From Pedobacter rhodius (lineage in GTDB: Bacteria > Bacteroidota > Bacteroidia > Sphingobacteriales > Sphingobacteriaceae), in NCBI RefSeq assembly GCF_027213645.1, contig NZ_JAPWGL010000001.1:496001-560000 (forward strand): a DNA stretch of 64,000 bases, given 5' to 3'. The stretch's first letter is position 1, and every line of letters starts with the position of its first letter. Position numbers and translations under genes: made by a program. The notes below the pieces were generated by a model. It saw nothing but the letters and a program-made list of their open reading frames with translations, did no database searches and was not told the DNA's origin. Shown in pieces: positions 9,268-17,644 of the stretch.

Positions 9268-9933
9268 TTATTTCTGTTTACTCAGCATTGCGTTTATCCA
9301 GCTAGGGGCAAACGGCGAGGTACAGCCTTTTGAAACCGGGTAATCTCTGTAAACGCCGAGTTTTTCTGCAATGGCTAACACTTTCTCTCTGTAAATGGGG
9401 TGATGAATTCCGATTTGAACTAAGGCCGAATTCATCGTCCATTGCACTTCTGGTGCTGCCTGTGCCAATTCAGATTCGATCCTTTCAAGTATTGCCGGGA
9501 TGTTTATGCCTTCCGAATCTCTTGCAATACGTCCGCTGGTCAAGCTCCAGCCTGCCCGGGCAAGCATTACATCTTTGGCATTCATCCACTTTTCACGAAA
9601 CTGCTCTTTATCAGCATATTCTTTAATAATATAATTATAAAACCAATCTGCGGCCCAGGTAAATTGTTCTGATGAAACCATCTGTTCTATTTCAGTAGCA
9701 GATAATTCTTTTGGGTTAAGAATTAAAATGGCAAGCATCCTGGCATCAATGTTTTCGGTTTTCCAGAGTTCGAGTGCTAATGCATGATCGGTTTTAATTT
9801 TTTTTGCCAGTGTTCTGATATCACCCATTTTAACACCGAAAAGATTTTCACGGGCACCAATTTTTAGGTGTTGTTTACGAACTTTCTCATCAGCAAGGGA
9901 TTCCAGTGTTGAAAGCGTTTCTTTAAGATCCAT
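9268..9933 (-). CDS. DNA alkylation repair protein (AlkD-like HEAT repeats)
   Basis: All-helical protein of 221 aa of the AlkC/AlkD HEAT-repeat superfamily. LFGVKMGDIRTLAKKI and ALALELWKTENIDARMLAILI are typical of the first repeats, and FTWAADWFYNYII and MLARAGWSLTSGR carry the conserved Trp/Arg residues facing DNA. Family members excise or recognise N3/N7-alkylated purines. It is the first gene of a probable two-gene unit with the VOC protein. The subgroup and substrate are not decided. Confidence 0.75.
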   Translation of the reverse strand: MDLKETLSTLESLADEKVRKQHLKIGARENLFGVKMGDIRTLAKKIKTDHALALELWKTENIDARMLAILILNPKELSATEIEQMVSSEQFTWAADWFYNYIIKEYADKEQFREKWMNAKDVMLARAGWSLTSGRIARDSEGINIPAILERIESELAQAAPEVQWTMNSALVQIGIHHPIYREKVLAIAEKLGVYRDYPVSKGCTSPFAPSWINAMLSKQK

Positions 9934-10071
9934 ATTATTCAGTGTTTAAAATTAACTTTTTAACGGTATAATATATTTTATCATTAAGGCGTTAAGGAAG
10001 TTAAGTTTTTGTGAATCAATTTTTAATATTCACAGTTATTGCGATTTCAAATTTATCTAATTTTTAGCGCA

Positions 10072-10103
10072 TAAAAAAAGCATCCTTTGATCAGAAGGAT
10101 GCT
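10072..10103 (-). terminator. Rho-independent terminator of the tRNA-Cys/small-protein unit
   Basis: Stem AGCATCCTT / AAGGATGCT (9 bp, 7-nt loop) at 10079-10103. On the minus strand it is followed by a T-run at 10073-10079, 30 nt past the stop of the 56-aa gene. Confidence 0.8.
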
Positions 10104-10132
10104 TAAATCTTTAAGAAGAATTTTTCTAAAAA

Positions 10133-10303
10133 CTATTTTGCCAAAGCAGCTAAAACAGCGTTGTTTTTAGCTAATTGATCATTTTTAGGTTGCGCAGAGC
10201 GGCTTCCTAACTCAACGTTAGTTGCTCTTTTTAAAAAATCTACCTCTTGGTGAGCTGTATTTTTATTTCTTCTGTCTTTTCTTTTTAATCTGGTAACTGC
10301 CAT
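10133..10303 (-). CDS. Small basic protein, 56 aa, unknown function
   Basis: Short ORF starting MAVTRLKRKDRRNKN and ending NNAVLAALAK. The N-terminal third is very basic (5 K/R in residues 5-12), like a nucleic-acid-binding tail; the rest is polar and Ala-rich. It lies 35 bp behind tRNA-Cys, shares its strong promoter and ends at a clear terminator, so it is very likely a real, well-expressed gene. The family is not recognised. A ribosome- or RNA-associated role is only a guess from charge and context. Confidence 0.75.
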   Translation of the reverse strand: MAVTRLKRKDRRNKNTAHQEVDFLKRATNVELGSRSAQPKNDQLAKNNAVLAALAK

Positions 10304-10337
10304 GGTAATAACCTTTTAATTATTTTATTTGTACAAA

Positions 10338-10411
10338 TGGAGGTCGAGAGCGGATTCGAACCGCTGTAGAAGGTTTTGCAGACCTCTGCCTAGCCACTCG
10401 GCCACTCGACC
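10338..10411 (-). tRNA. tRNA-Cys (anticodon GCA), CCA encoded
   Basis: The minus strand folds as a tRNA: acceptor stem GGTCGAG / CTCGACC (7 bp), anticodon loop CTGCAAA with anticodon GCA, T-loop GGTTCGAATCC, discriminator T, and an encoded CCA at 10338-10340. The total is 74 nt. It is transcribed ahead of the 56-aa protein gene. Confidence 0.95.
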
Positions 10412-10427
10412 CTTAAATTCAAGGCTG

Positions 10428-10458
10428 CAAAAATAGCAATTATTAGTTAGCCCGCAAA
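10428..10458 (-). promoter_or_regulatory. Promoter of tRNA-Cys and the small basic protein
   Basis: On the minus strand: TTTG (10455-10458), exactly 19 nt, then TATTTTTG (10428-10435), a full match to the Bacteroidota sigma consensus, 16 nt before the tRNA 5' end. Confidence 0.85.
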
Positions 10459-10480
10459 TATAAATGAATAATTAATGTTA

Positions 10481-11227
10481 TTAATTTTGAGTTCTTGCAA
10501 TTTCTGAGCAAAATACTGCTGCACTGATGGCTACATTTAATGATTCCCCATCGCCAATTCTTGGTATGGTAACGGGTTGTGTAATTTTCGAAATTATTTC
10601 TTCAGTTATCCCTTTTCCTTCGTTACCTAAAATAATTAACCCTTCCTGTCCCCAATCCGTTTTATAAATAGAATGTCCGTTAAGCAAAGCGCCGAATACC
10701 GGAATCGGATTAGCTGTTAAAACAGAAGAAAGGTTTTCATAATAAATATTTACCCTGGCTAATGAACCCATAGTTGCCTGAACGGTTTTTGGATTATAAA
10801 CTTCCACACAATCTTCTGAGCAAATGATATTCTTAAATCCAAACCAGTCGGCCGTTCTGATGATGGTGCCCATATTACCCGGATCCTGCACGCCATCGAG
10901 TACAATCGTAAACTGATTTCTAAAATTTTTTAAATCAAATAACTTGTTTTCCGGTAGGTGTATAACCGCTAAAAATCCTTGCGGGGTTTGTAAAGTACTA
11001 ATCTTACTCAATTCAGCGTTGTTTACTTCAAATAAGTTTATATTTGCGGGTAATTTAGGTAACAAATTATATTGTTCACTAACGTAAAATAAGGTATGAA
11101 TCCGGTAAGCAGATTGTATAAATTCCCTGATAGATTTTATACCTTCAACCAGAAATAATCCATTTTCTTTACGGTATTTTTTTTGATGTAACGACTTAAT
11201 AAAACTAATCTGAGATTTTGAAAGCAT
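10481..11227 (-). CDS. TrmH/SpoU-family RNA 2'-O-methyltransferase
   Basis: SPOUT methyltransferase of 248 aa. The N-terminal substrate-binding domain (KKYRKENGLFLVEGIKSI) is followed by the SpoU catalytic domain with motif 1 (DGVQDPGNMGTIIRTADW), motif 2 (IILGNEGKGI) and motif 3 (IPRIGDGESLNVAISAAVF), which form the trefoil knot and the SAM site. It methylates ribose 2'-OH in rRNA or tRNA; the target nucleotide is unknown. Its ATG at 11227 overlaps by 10 bp the start of the divergent tamL gene. Confidence 0.9.
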   Translation of the reverse strand: MLSKSQISFIKSLHQKKYRKENGLFLVEGIKSIREFIQSAYRIHTLFYVSEQYNLLPKLPANINLFEVNNAELSKISTLQTPQGFLAVIHLPENKLFDLKNFRNQFTIVLDGVQDPGNMGTIIRTADWFGFKNIICSEDCVEVYNPKTVQATMGSLARVNIYYENLSSVLTANPIPVFGALLNGHSIYKTDWGQEGLIILGNEGKGITEEIISKITQPVTIPRIGDGESLNVAISAAVFCSEIARTQN

Positions 11228-13623
11228 ACCAATTCTTTAAATATTTTAAACTGAAAAGCCCTGCAATATTACTATTTATTATTGTTTTAATACAGGCCTG
11301 TTCATCAACTAAATACATTCCCGATTACCAGGCGATAGTAAAAAAAGTGACTATCGACAGCGTAGACGCTAAATTTGAAGAGCAGGCGTACAATTATGTT
11401 CAAAAAGACATCCGCCCATCTTCTTCCTTTAGTATTAATGTTCCACTTTATAATTTTTTCAATACCAAAGACGGCCGGTATAAAACAACGGGTATTAAGC
11501 CATTCGGAACGCCACCTGCAATTTTAGACAGTACATTGGTTGAAATATCCAGAACCCAGATTCAAAAATTCTTAAATGGTAAAGGCTACTTTCAGGCAAA
11601 AGTTACCGCAGATATAAAAGTTAAGGAAAAGAAAGCTGAAGTGAATTTTAAAGCCGATCCAGGTCCTGCTTCTTTTGTTCGAAAAGTTATCGATTCGATT
11701 TATACCCCGGGCATTAAAGAAGTTTATCGTACCGAAAAGCCAAAGTTTACCCACCTGCATCAAGGTATGCAATACGATTCAGATTCCCTGTCGTACGAAA
11801 GGGAGCAGATTTACAGGGTAATGAAAGAAAACGGTTATTTTAGCTTTCTCAGGCCATATGTAAATTTTGATGTTATTGAAACTGCAGATGTTAAAAAAGT
11901 AGATTTACGGTTAAACGTTACAAACCCGCCAAATGGAAACCATAAGCAATATAATATCGGAACAACCTATATGATTATTGCACCAAGTCCGGATGGCTTT
12001 CCTGATTCGCTCAGAAATTATGTAAATAGAGACACAACCCGCGGAATATCTTATACTGATTTATCGAAACGATACAGAAGGAATCCAATTCTTCGTTACG
12101 ATTTTTTGAAGAAGGGTGAAGTTTATGACCTGAGGAATGAGAACCTTACTTACGACAGGTTATATGAATTAAATATTTTTAAAAACGTAAAAATTGACTA
12201 CTACAACCCGGATAGTACTTCAAATAAAATAAATCCTATTATTTTACTAACGCCTCAAAAAGTAATGAGCAACCGGGTGGAAGGTGAAGTGCCCTTTAAC
12301 GGTGGTACGGTTGGCTTTAACCTGAGTAATACCTACACGAACAATAATCTTTTCAGAGGGGCCGAACGCTTTGAATTCCAGATTAAAGGCGGGCTTCAGT
12401 CCAGAATTGGAAATGGTACATCGCCATTTAAAGATATTTATCAAAGAGATTTCTCTGTTAGTGCCAGTGTAAGTGTTCCACGTTTAATAATTCCGTTTTA
12501 TAAGCCTGTGCTGGGTGCCAATGGAATGCCTCATACAACTTTTTCATCCAGTTACATTTATGCGCTGCAGAAAGATGTTTCAGTGCGCCGGATATTTATA
12601 AATTCGATAACCTACGATTGGGTTGAAACCAAATCAAAACTTCATTCATTTACGCCATTAAACTTTGAGTATAGGTTTGGTAACCTCGATCCGTCGCTTG
12701 ATCTGACTACTGTTCAGAATAATCTTTATTATTCTACTTTGCTTGCAAGAAAAGATCTGACATTGGGGATGAAATATACTTATACTTTAAATGCAAATAA
12801 GCTAAATCAATTAAGAACTTTTGTATACTTAAGGGCGGGTATGGATATTGCAGGTAATCTTTTACAAGCGATTTCAAATTTTAATAACAGCAAACATAAC
12901 CCTAATAATTACCTGGATGCAGATTCAGTAAATAGGGACTATGCAAAAATCCTGGGGTTACCTTACAATCAATATTTAAGACCTGAGCTTGATATCAGAT
13001 GGTATAAACATCTGGGAGGCGACAGGCAGTTTGTTGCAAGAATGAATGCGGGTATTGCATATGCATATGGAAACTCCGTTTTAATGCCATTTGAAAAAAG
13101 ATTTTTCGCAGGTGGTTCCAGTGGAATTCGAGCCTGGCAAGCCCGAACAATAGGTCCGGGAAATTACAATAGAGCCTCCCTGCCATCAGATACCGTAAGG
13201 AGAGCGGTTTTTGGGTTAGATCAATTAGGGGATTTAAGAATCGAGACTAATTTTGAATACCGTACCATGTTGCTTCGTAAGTTTTTCGGAGGTGTTTTAA
13301 AGGGTGCCGCTTTTGTTGATGCGGGTAACATCTGGAACTTAAATGCAGATGAAGGTGAAGAAAAAATGTTTAAGTTAAGTAAACTCGTTCAGCAGTTAGC
13401 AATCGGCACCGGTGTTGGTTTAAGATACGACGTACAATACTTTGTTTTCAGATTTGATATCGGTTTAAAACTTAAAGATCCTCAGTTTTCAGGTTCTGAT
13501 CAATGGGTAATCCGTAAATTTTTATCAGGTGCCCGCGATTTTAAAGATACATTTAACGCAACACATGCGCCAGATACTTATCGGTTTCTTCAATATAACT
13601 TCGGTATAGGCATGCCCTTTTAG
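11218..13623 (+). CDS. tamL: TamL-like lipoprotein of the Omp85/BamA-TamA family
   Basis: Outer-membrane protein of 801 aa. It has a lipoprotein signal (IIVLIQAC, lipidated Cys at about 28), POTRA-like repeats (FLNGKGYFQAKV, VMKENGYFSFL, DRLYELNIFKNV) and a C-terminal beta-barrel with the Omp85 lid-loop motif (GGSSGIRAW). Lipidated TamA homologues are characteristic of Bacteroidota (TamL) and work with TamB in outer-membrane assembly or lipid transport. The only plausible start is a TTG at 11218; there is no ATG before the signal peptide. This start overlaps the divergent SpoU gene head to head. tamB is not in the window. Confidence 0.85.
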   Translation: MKAYQFFKYFKLKSPAILLFIIVLIQACSSTKYIPDYQAIVKKVTIDSVDAKFEEQAYNYVQKDIRPSSSFSINVPLYNFFNTKDGRYKTTGIKPFGTPPAILDSTLVEISRTQIQKFLNGKGYFQAKVTADIKVKEKKAEVNFKADPGPASFVRKVIDSIYTPGIKEVYRTEKPKFTHLHQGMQYDSDSLSYEREQIYRVMKENGYFSFLRPYVNFDVIETADVKKVDLRLNVTNPPNGNHKQYNIGTTYMIIAPSPDGFPDSLRNYVNRDTTRGISYTDLSKRYRRNPILRYDFLKKGEVYDLRNENLTYDRLYELNIFKNVKIDYYNPDSTSNKINPIILLTPQKVMSNRVEGEVPFNGGTVGFNLSNTYTNNNLFRGAERFEFQIKGGLQSRIGNGTSPFKDIYQRDFSVSASVSVPRLIIPFYKPVLGANGMPHTTFSSSYIYALQKDVSVRRIFINSITYDWVETKSKLHSFTPLNFEYRFGNLDPSLDLTTVQNNLYYSTLLARKDLTLGMKYTYTLNANKLNQLRTFVYLRAGMDIAGNLLQAISNFNNSKHNPNNYLDADSVNRDYAKILGLPYNQYLRPELDIRWYKHLGGDRQFVARMNAGIAYAYGNSVLMPFEKRFFAGGSSGIRAWQARTIGPGNYNRASLPSDTVRRAVFGLDQLGDLRIETNFEYRTMLLRKFFGGVLKGAAFVDAGNIWNLNADEGEEKMFKLSKLVQQLAIGTGVGLRYDVQYFVFRFDIGLKLKDPQFSGSDQWVIRKFLSGARDFKDTFNATHAPDTYRFLQYNFGIGMPF

Positions 13624-13624
13624 T

Positions 13625-14200
13625 TTAGTCGAACAGGCTTAGGGCTTTAGGTTGCCCATCAGGATTTTTAAATGGAAATTCTTTATAAGGCCTCCATCTT
13701 TTATCCAGGTGCTTGTATACGGAGAAGCCGCTAACCGTAAATGTTCGCTTAAAGTTTTTGTCTTTATATTCATCCATTATCAATTGATAAACCGGAAGTT
13801 TTACATCTTTAAAAGCAATTGTAAGGTGCGGCGTGAATTTCATAACGTCCTTTGCCGGAATTATGTTTAATGGTTTAAGTGCTGCTTTAATTTGAGCCTG
13901 CAATTTCATGATGTTATCATTTTGCACAACATCGATATAAACGGTATGAGGGGCAAAAGAACTAAAATTTCTTAAAACCTGTTCAAATGCATCCAGATAA
14001 GATGCATCTTCTAAAACTTTAAAAAACTTCTTCTCCTGCTCATACGATGAAATTTTAACCGGATTGTAAAGCGTAATGTGCGCCGGACGTTTCAGCGATT
14101 CAAATACACTGTATTTTTCAGAAATGTTATTCCTGATTTCATCAATATCTTCAACAATCGGTGCCGGGGGAATCAGGCAAACTAGAAACAGATTTTCCAT
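13625..14200 (-). CDS. 2'-5' RNA ligase family protein (2H phosphoesterase)
   Basis: Protein of 191 aa with the two His-x-Thr motifs of the 2H phosphoesterase/LigT superfamily, AHITLYNP and PHLTIAFK. Members act as cyclic phosphodiesterases or RNA ligases on 2',3'-cyclic ends; the real substrate is unknown. It is the last gene of a minus-strand run and is convergent with tamL, with 1 bp between stops. Confidence 0.8.
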   Translation of the reverse strand: MENLFLVCLIPPAPIVEDIDEIRNNISEKYSVFESLKRPAHITLYNPVKISSYEQEKKFFKVLEDASYLDAFEQVLRNFSSFAPHTVYIDVVQNDNIMKLQAQIKAALKPLNIIPAKDVMKFTPHLTIAFKDVKLPVYQLIMDEYKDKNFKRTFTVSGFSVYKHLDKRWRPYKEFPFKNPDGQPKALSLFD

Positions 14201-14251
14201 ACAGCTAAAATACTAATATTTTTAGTATTTTAGCTGTATTTGAAGAGAAAA

Positions 14252-14782
14252 TTAAAATAAATTCTTTAATCCATCAAAAATGCTCTCGAAAAAAGTTGCC
14301 AGGTTTAACCCGTTGCTGTGGTTAAAATAAACAAAGGCCAGAAAAATAATAACAGCAAAGATGATTAGTTTGCGAAATGCAAACGCTAAAATAACCAGTA
14401 CGATTGGAATGATGAAAAGCCATAAACTGTTTATCGGATAAGGTGTTAAGTCTGTATCTTTTTTGTAAACATAAACCAATTTGCTGTGCGTGCCCGAATC
14501 GTTTTGATGCTTTAAATAAACAAAAGTAGAACGTTCTATCGGCAATGGAAGTACCGCTATGCCATCATTAAATTTAAGGATTTGGGTAAAACCGCTGACA
14601 CTGAACGTATAAATTCCGTTAATGTTTTCATTTGGAACATCAAGCGAATCTGCAGCAATGATGGCCAGTTTATTGTTTTTAAGCAGGTTTTCTTTAACGA
14701 TAAAGTTATTAATTGCCGCAGTTTGAGCAAAACCAAAAAAGCCGGACAGGCAAAGAAAAATTAAGATAAATCCTCGTTTCAT
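14252..14782 (-). CDS. Exported protein with C-terminal membrane segments, unknown function
   Basis: 176 aa. The signal peptide ends near GFAQT; a short beta-rich region covers about residues 25-110 (DSLDVPNENINGIYTFSVSGF); then two hydrophobic segments (LWLFIIPIVLVILAFAF and LIIFAVIIFLAFVYF) follow, and a short tail. The start overlaps the stop of the patatin gene by 4 bp (ATGA type), so the two are translationally coupled and may work together at the envelope. I do not recognise the family. Confidence 0.7.
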   Translation of the reverse strand: MKRGFILIFLCLSGFFGFAQTAAINNFIVKENLLKNNKLAIIAADSLDVPNENINGIYTFSVSGFTQILKFNDGIAVLPLPIERSTFVYLKHQNDSGTHSKLVYVYKKDTDLTPYPINSLWLFIIPIVLVILAFAFRKLIIFAVIIFLAFVYFNHSNGLNLATFFESIFDGLKNLF

Positions 14783-17097
14783 TCTATAGAACGTTTATTG
14801 TAAATTAAATAGCCAATATGCAATAATACACCATTTCTTTTAATCGCATCATTATATAAATTATAACTTAAACTTACAGGGCCAACCGGCGTATGGTAAA
14901 CAAATCCTGCAGTACCGGCATACCTGATTTTAGTAATCGCTTTTGCATAAGCTACATCCTGTAAATTATTAAGTTCATATTCTTTATGCGGCAAAAATAA
15001 ATAGCCTTCTAATCTAAAATCGAGATTTTTTCTGACACTGAAAATATTTTTTATTCCGCCCGCGGCATAAGTAGACGCCCTGAACTTATCCAAAAATAGC
15101 GATCTGCTGTCTTGTAATGGATAAAAAGCCGGTGAAGCCAATAAAGTTGAATAATAATTATTAAATAGAGGTTGGTTTGAAATTACACCTTCTATTAAAT
15201 AACCTAATGTGTATTTTTTTAAATGCAGAAAATAATTTTCCTGGGTAAGTTTTACGCTCACCCATTGCCTTAAATGCGTTGATGGTTTAATGGTATTTGC
15301 CGGTACAATATTCCTGAATATGTTACCGGGGTTATAGTTTTCCCTTCCGGTTGTAAAATTAAAACTAAGCATAAAACTTTGCCCCCTGGTGGCGTATTGT
15401 TTTCTGTTCAAAGAATTCTTTTCGAGATTTAAGGAGCCTTTAAAACCATTAAAAACAGTTTGGTCAAGCAAGTCGCCTACCGCAAACGTACTGTTCGGGC
15501 TGTATTCATCCTGGTTGTTAATAAACGCTGAATGCAGCACTATTTTTGTGTTGTAATTAAGTGGTACACCCATCATCAGATCTATCTTTCTGTCTGCTTG
15601 TTCGATGTATATCGGATGTGGGTTTTCAATAAAAATCTGGCTGGTGTTATAAAAATTCCAGTGATTATAGGTTAATTCTGCACCTAAAAATAAAGGTAGT
15701 TTTGTCGGGTAATCCACTCGTCCGCTTACCTGAACGGATTCATAAAAACGGCCGGAATAAAAACTTGTTCCAAAAGTATATGCTTTTCTGTTCAGGTAAT
15801 TATACTGCGCACCCAAAAATACATTACTGATGGGCCTTGTAGAAATGTTTCCACCTAAATCCAGTTTAAAGCTTTTTTTTGGCTGTGCTACAATTTCAAA
15901 GGTATAGCTGTCTGTGGTGGGTTCATAAACTATTTTCGGGTAAATCGTTTCGAACGTCTGATCAGCTACAAGCTTGTAATACCCTCTTTTAATATCCTGC
16001 AAGTTAAAGGTCTGCTTATCACTTTTAAACAGGCGTTCTACATATCGTTTTTGTTGTTCGTTAACACCGCTTACTATAATATTACTGAAAACGAAATCCG
16101 GTTTTTTCTTATTAAATTTTGCTCTTCTTTTCGCTAAATCCTCATCGCTTACACGTCTGCTGATTAAGGCCTTTATTTTATCCATATCGGCCATTGTTGC
16201 ATCGTAACCTTTTTTTATAAGATCTTCTACAGGAGAGAAATTCGTAACACTGTAATCCGTTAAATCAGGTTGAATGTAAACACCATTTTTGCCAACCATT
16301 GTAGAATCCGATTTCGACAGGAACATAAAAACCAGAAATCTGTTCATTAAACGTTCGTCATTGTTTTTTGGGTATTCATTATAGGTTTTAGATGAAACGT
16401 TTGCGCCGATAATGTAATCGGGTTTAAATTCCTTTTCCATAACATCGGCAGGGAAATTATTGTATAATCCTCCGTCAAAAACATATTTGCCATCTAATTT
16501 TATCGGTCGGTAAATGATAGGAACCGTCATGGTTGCCCGTACCGCTTCGGCCAAACTACCTTTACCAACGGTTATGCTTTTTTGCGAAAGTACATCGGCT
16601 ACCATACAACGGAACGGAACAAACAGATTGTTAAAATTATCTTTGGAAACAGCCGATGCTTGCGAAAAAAGTTCAAGGAAAGCAAAATTTAGCGGGATAT
16701 CATTAATCAGATTGGAGCGAAAACTGAAATGAAAGCCGGTATCAATAGCAACTTTTGCAGTTAACATAGATGCATTCGATGCATTTTTTTCAAAAAAATA
16801 GGTGTAGTCACTGGTGTATCTTCCATTTACCCAGTTTTGGAATTCATCACCTAGGGCAATCTTTTCGATTTGAGCCGGTGAATAGCCGGCAGCATACATA
16901 GCACCTACAATGCCACCCATTGATGTTCCGGTAATGTAATCTATTGGAATATGATTTTCTTCAAGCGCCTTTAATGTGCCAATGTGTGCCAATCCTTTTG
17001 CACCGCCGCCGCTAAATACAAGACCAACCTTTTGCGCATGCAATTGAGTACAGCACAAAACGAGAAGTAGCAGCAAAAATCTTTTAAAAGTTAACAC
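14779..17097 (-). CDS. Patatin-like phospholipase with C-terminal outer-membrane barrel
   Basis: Protein of 772 aa with a signal peptide ending LHAQK. The patatin domain is at residues 23-310: oxyanion loop FSGGGAKGL, nucleophile Ser about 59 in GTSMGG, and catalytic Asp about 208 in DGGLYNN. A POTRA-like segment follows (YVERLFKSDKQTFNLQDIKRGYYKL), and from about 400 to the end a surface-antigen/Omp85-type barrel. This layout resembles type Vd (PlpD-like) proteins and the common Bacteroidota patatin-BamA proteins, where the lipase stays periplasmic or is exposed at the outer membrane. It is translationally coupled to the following membrane-protein gene. Confidence 0.88.
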   Translation of the reverse strand: MLTFKRFLLLLLVLCCTQLHAQKVGLVFSGGGAKGLAHIGTLKALEENHIPIDYITGTSMGGIVGAMYAAGYSPAQIEKIALGDEFQNWVNGRYTSDYTYFFEKNASNASMLTAKVAIDTGFHFSFRSNLINDIPLNFAFLELFSQASAVSKDNFNNLFVPFRCMVADVLSQKSITVGKGSLAEAVRATMTVPIIYRPIKLDGKYVFDGGLYNNFPADVMEKEFKPDYIIGANVSSKTYNEYPKNNDERLMNRFLVFMFLSKSDSTMVGKNGVYIQPDLTDYSVTNFSPVEDLIKKGYDATMADMDKIKALISRRVSDEDLAKRRAKFNKKKPDFVFSNIIVSGVNEQQKRYVERLFKSDKQTFNLQDIKRGYYKLVADQTFETIYPKIVYEPTTDSYTFEIVAQPKKSFKLDLGGNISTRPISNVFLGAQYNYLNRKAYTFGTSFYSGRFYESVQVSGRVDYPTKLPLFLGAELTYNHWNFYNTSQIFIENPHPIYIEQADRKIDLMMGVPLNYNTKIVLHSAFINNQDEYSPNSTFAVGDLLDQTVFNGFKGSLNLEKNSLNRKQYATRGQSFMLSFNFTTGRENYNPGNIFRNIVPANTIKPSTHLRQWVSVKLTQENYFLHLKKYTLGYLIEGVISNQPLFNNYYSTLLASPAFYPLQDSRSLFLDKFRASTYAAGGIKNIFSVRKNLDFRLEGYLFLPHKEYELNNLQDVAYAKAITKIRYAGTAGFVYHTPVGPVSLSYNLYNDAIKRNGVLLHIGYLIYNKRSIE

Positions 17098-17126
17098 CCT
17101 CTAAAAATAAGGTTTTCTTTTAAAAT

Positions 17127-17600
17127 TTAGTTCAGTATAAAAATGTTATATGTTAAAAATGTTGCAAAACTTACCCAAAGGATGTAAGGAATGAATATTA
17201 AGCCGGCCCATTTGTTTATTCTATAAAACACCAGTGCATTGATAATAATAATTGTTAACAGTAAAATTATTTCGGCTAAAGCAAATCCAATTTCATGAAG
17301 ATAGAAAAATAGAAATGACCAGGCTAAATTTAATATCAGCTGAATTAAGTAAACCGCTACCGTTCTGGGAAAGTGTACAATTTTATCACGCCTGATCCAA
17401 ACCAGGTAGGCTGCAATTCCGATTAAAACGTAAAGCGTTGTCCATACCGGCGCAAACAACCAGTTTGGTGGATTAAAAGAGGGTTTATTCAACGTGGGGT
17501 ACCAGGTTTGAACAGATTTTGCTGTCGCCCAGCCACCCAGTGCACCAACGCCTAACGTTATTGCAATATTTATAATAAATGCTACCGGCTTGAATTTCAT
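17127..17600 (-). CDS. tspO: TspO/MBR family tryptophan-rich sensory protein
   Basis: 157-aa membrane protein with five hydrophobic helices. WYPTLNKPSFNPPNWLFAPV and WTTLYVLIGIAAYLVW are the signature of TspO, and LNLAWSFLFF is the conserved fourth-helix motif. TspO proteins bind porphyrins and sterol-like ligands and take part in stress or tetrapyrrole handling. It sits 44 bp behind the M28 peptidase and 29 bp before the patatin gene on the same strand. Confidence 0.92.
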   Translation of the reverse strand: MKFKPVAFIINIAITLGVGALGGWATAKSVQTWYPTLNKPSFNPPNWLFAPVWTTLYVLIGIAAYLVWIRRDKIVHFPRTVAVYLIQLILNLAWSFLFFYLHEIGFALAEIILLLTIIIINALVFYRINKWAGLIFIPYILWVSFATFLTYNIFILN

Positions 17601-17644
17601 TTCACAAATTTCAGCTTAAACAAGCATAAAACCTAAATGTTTTA

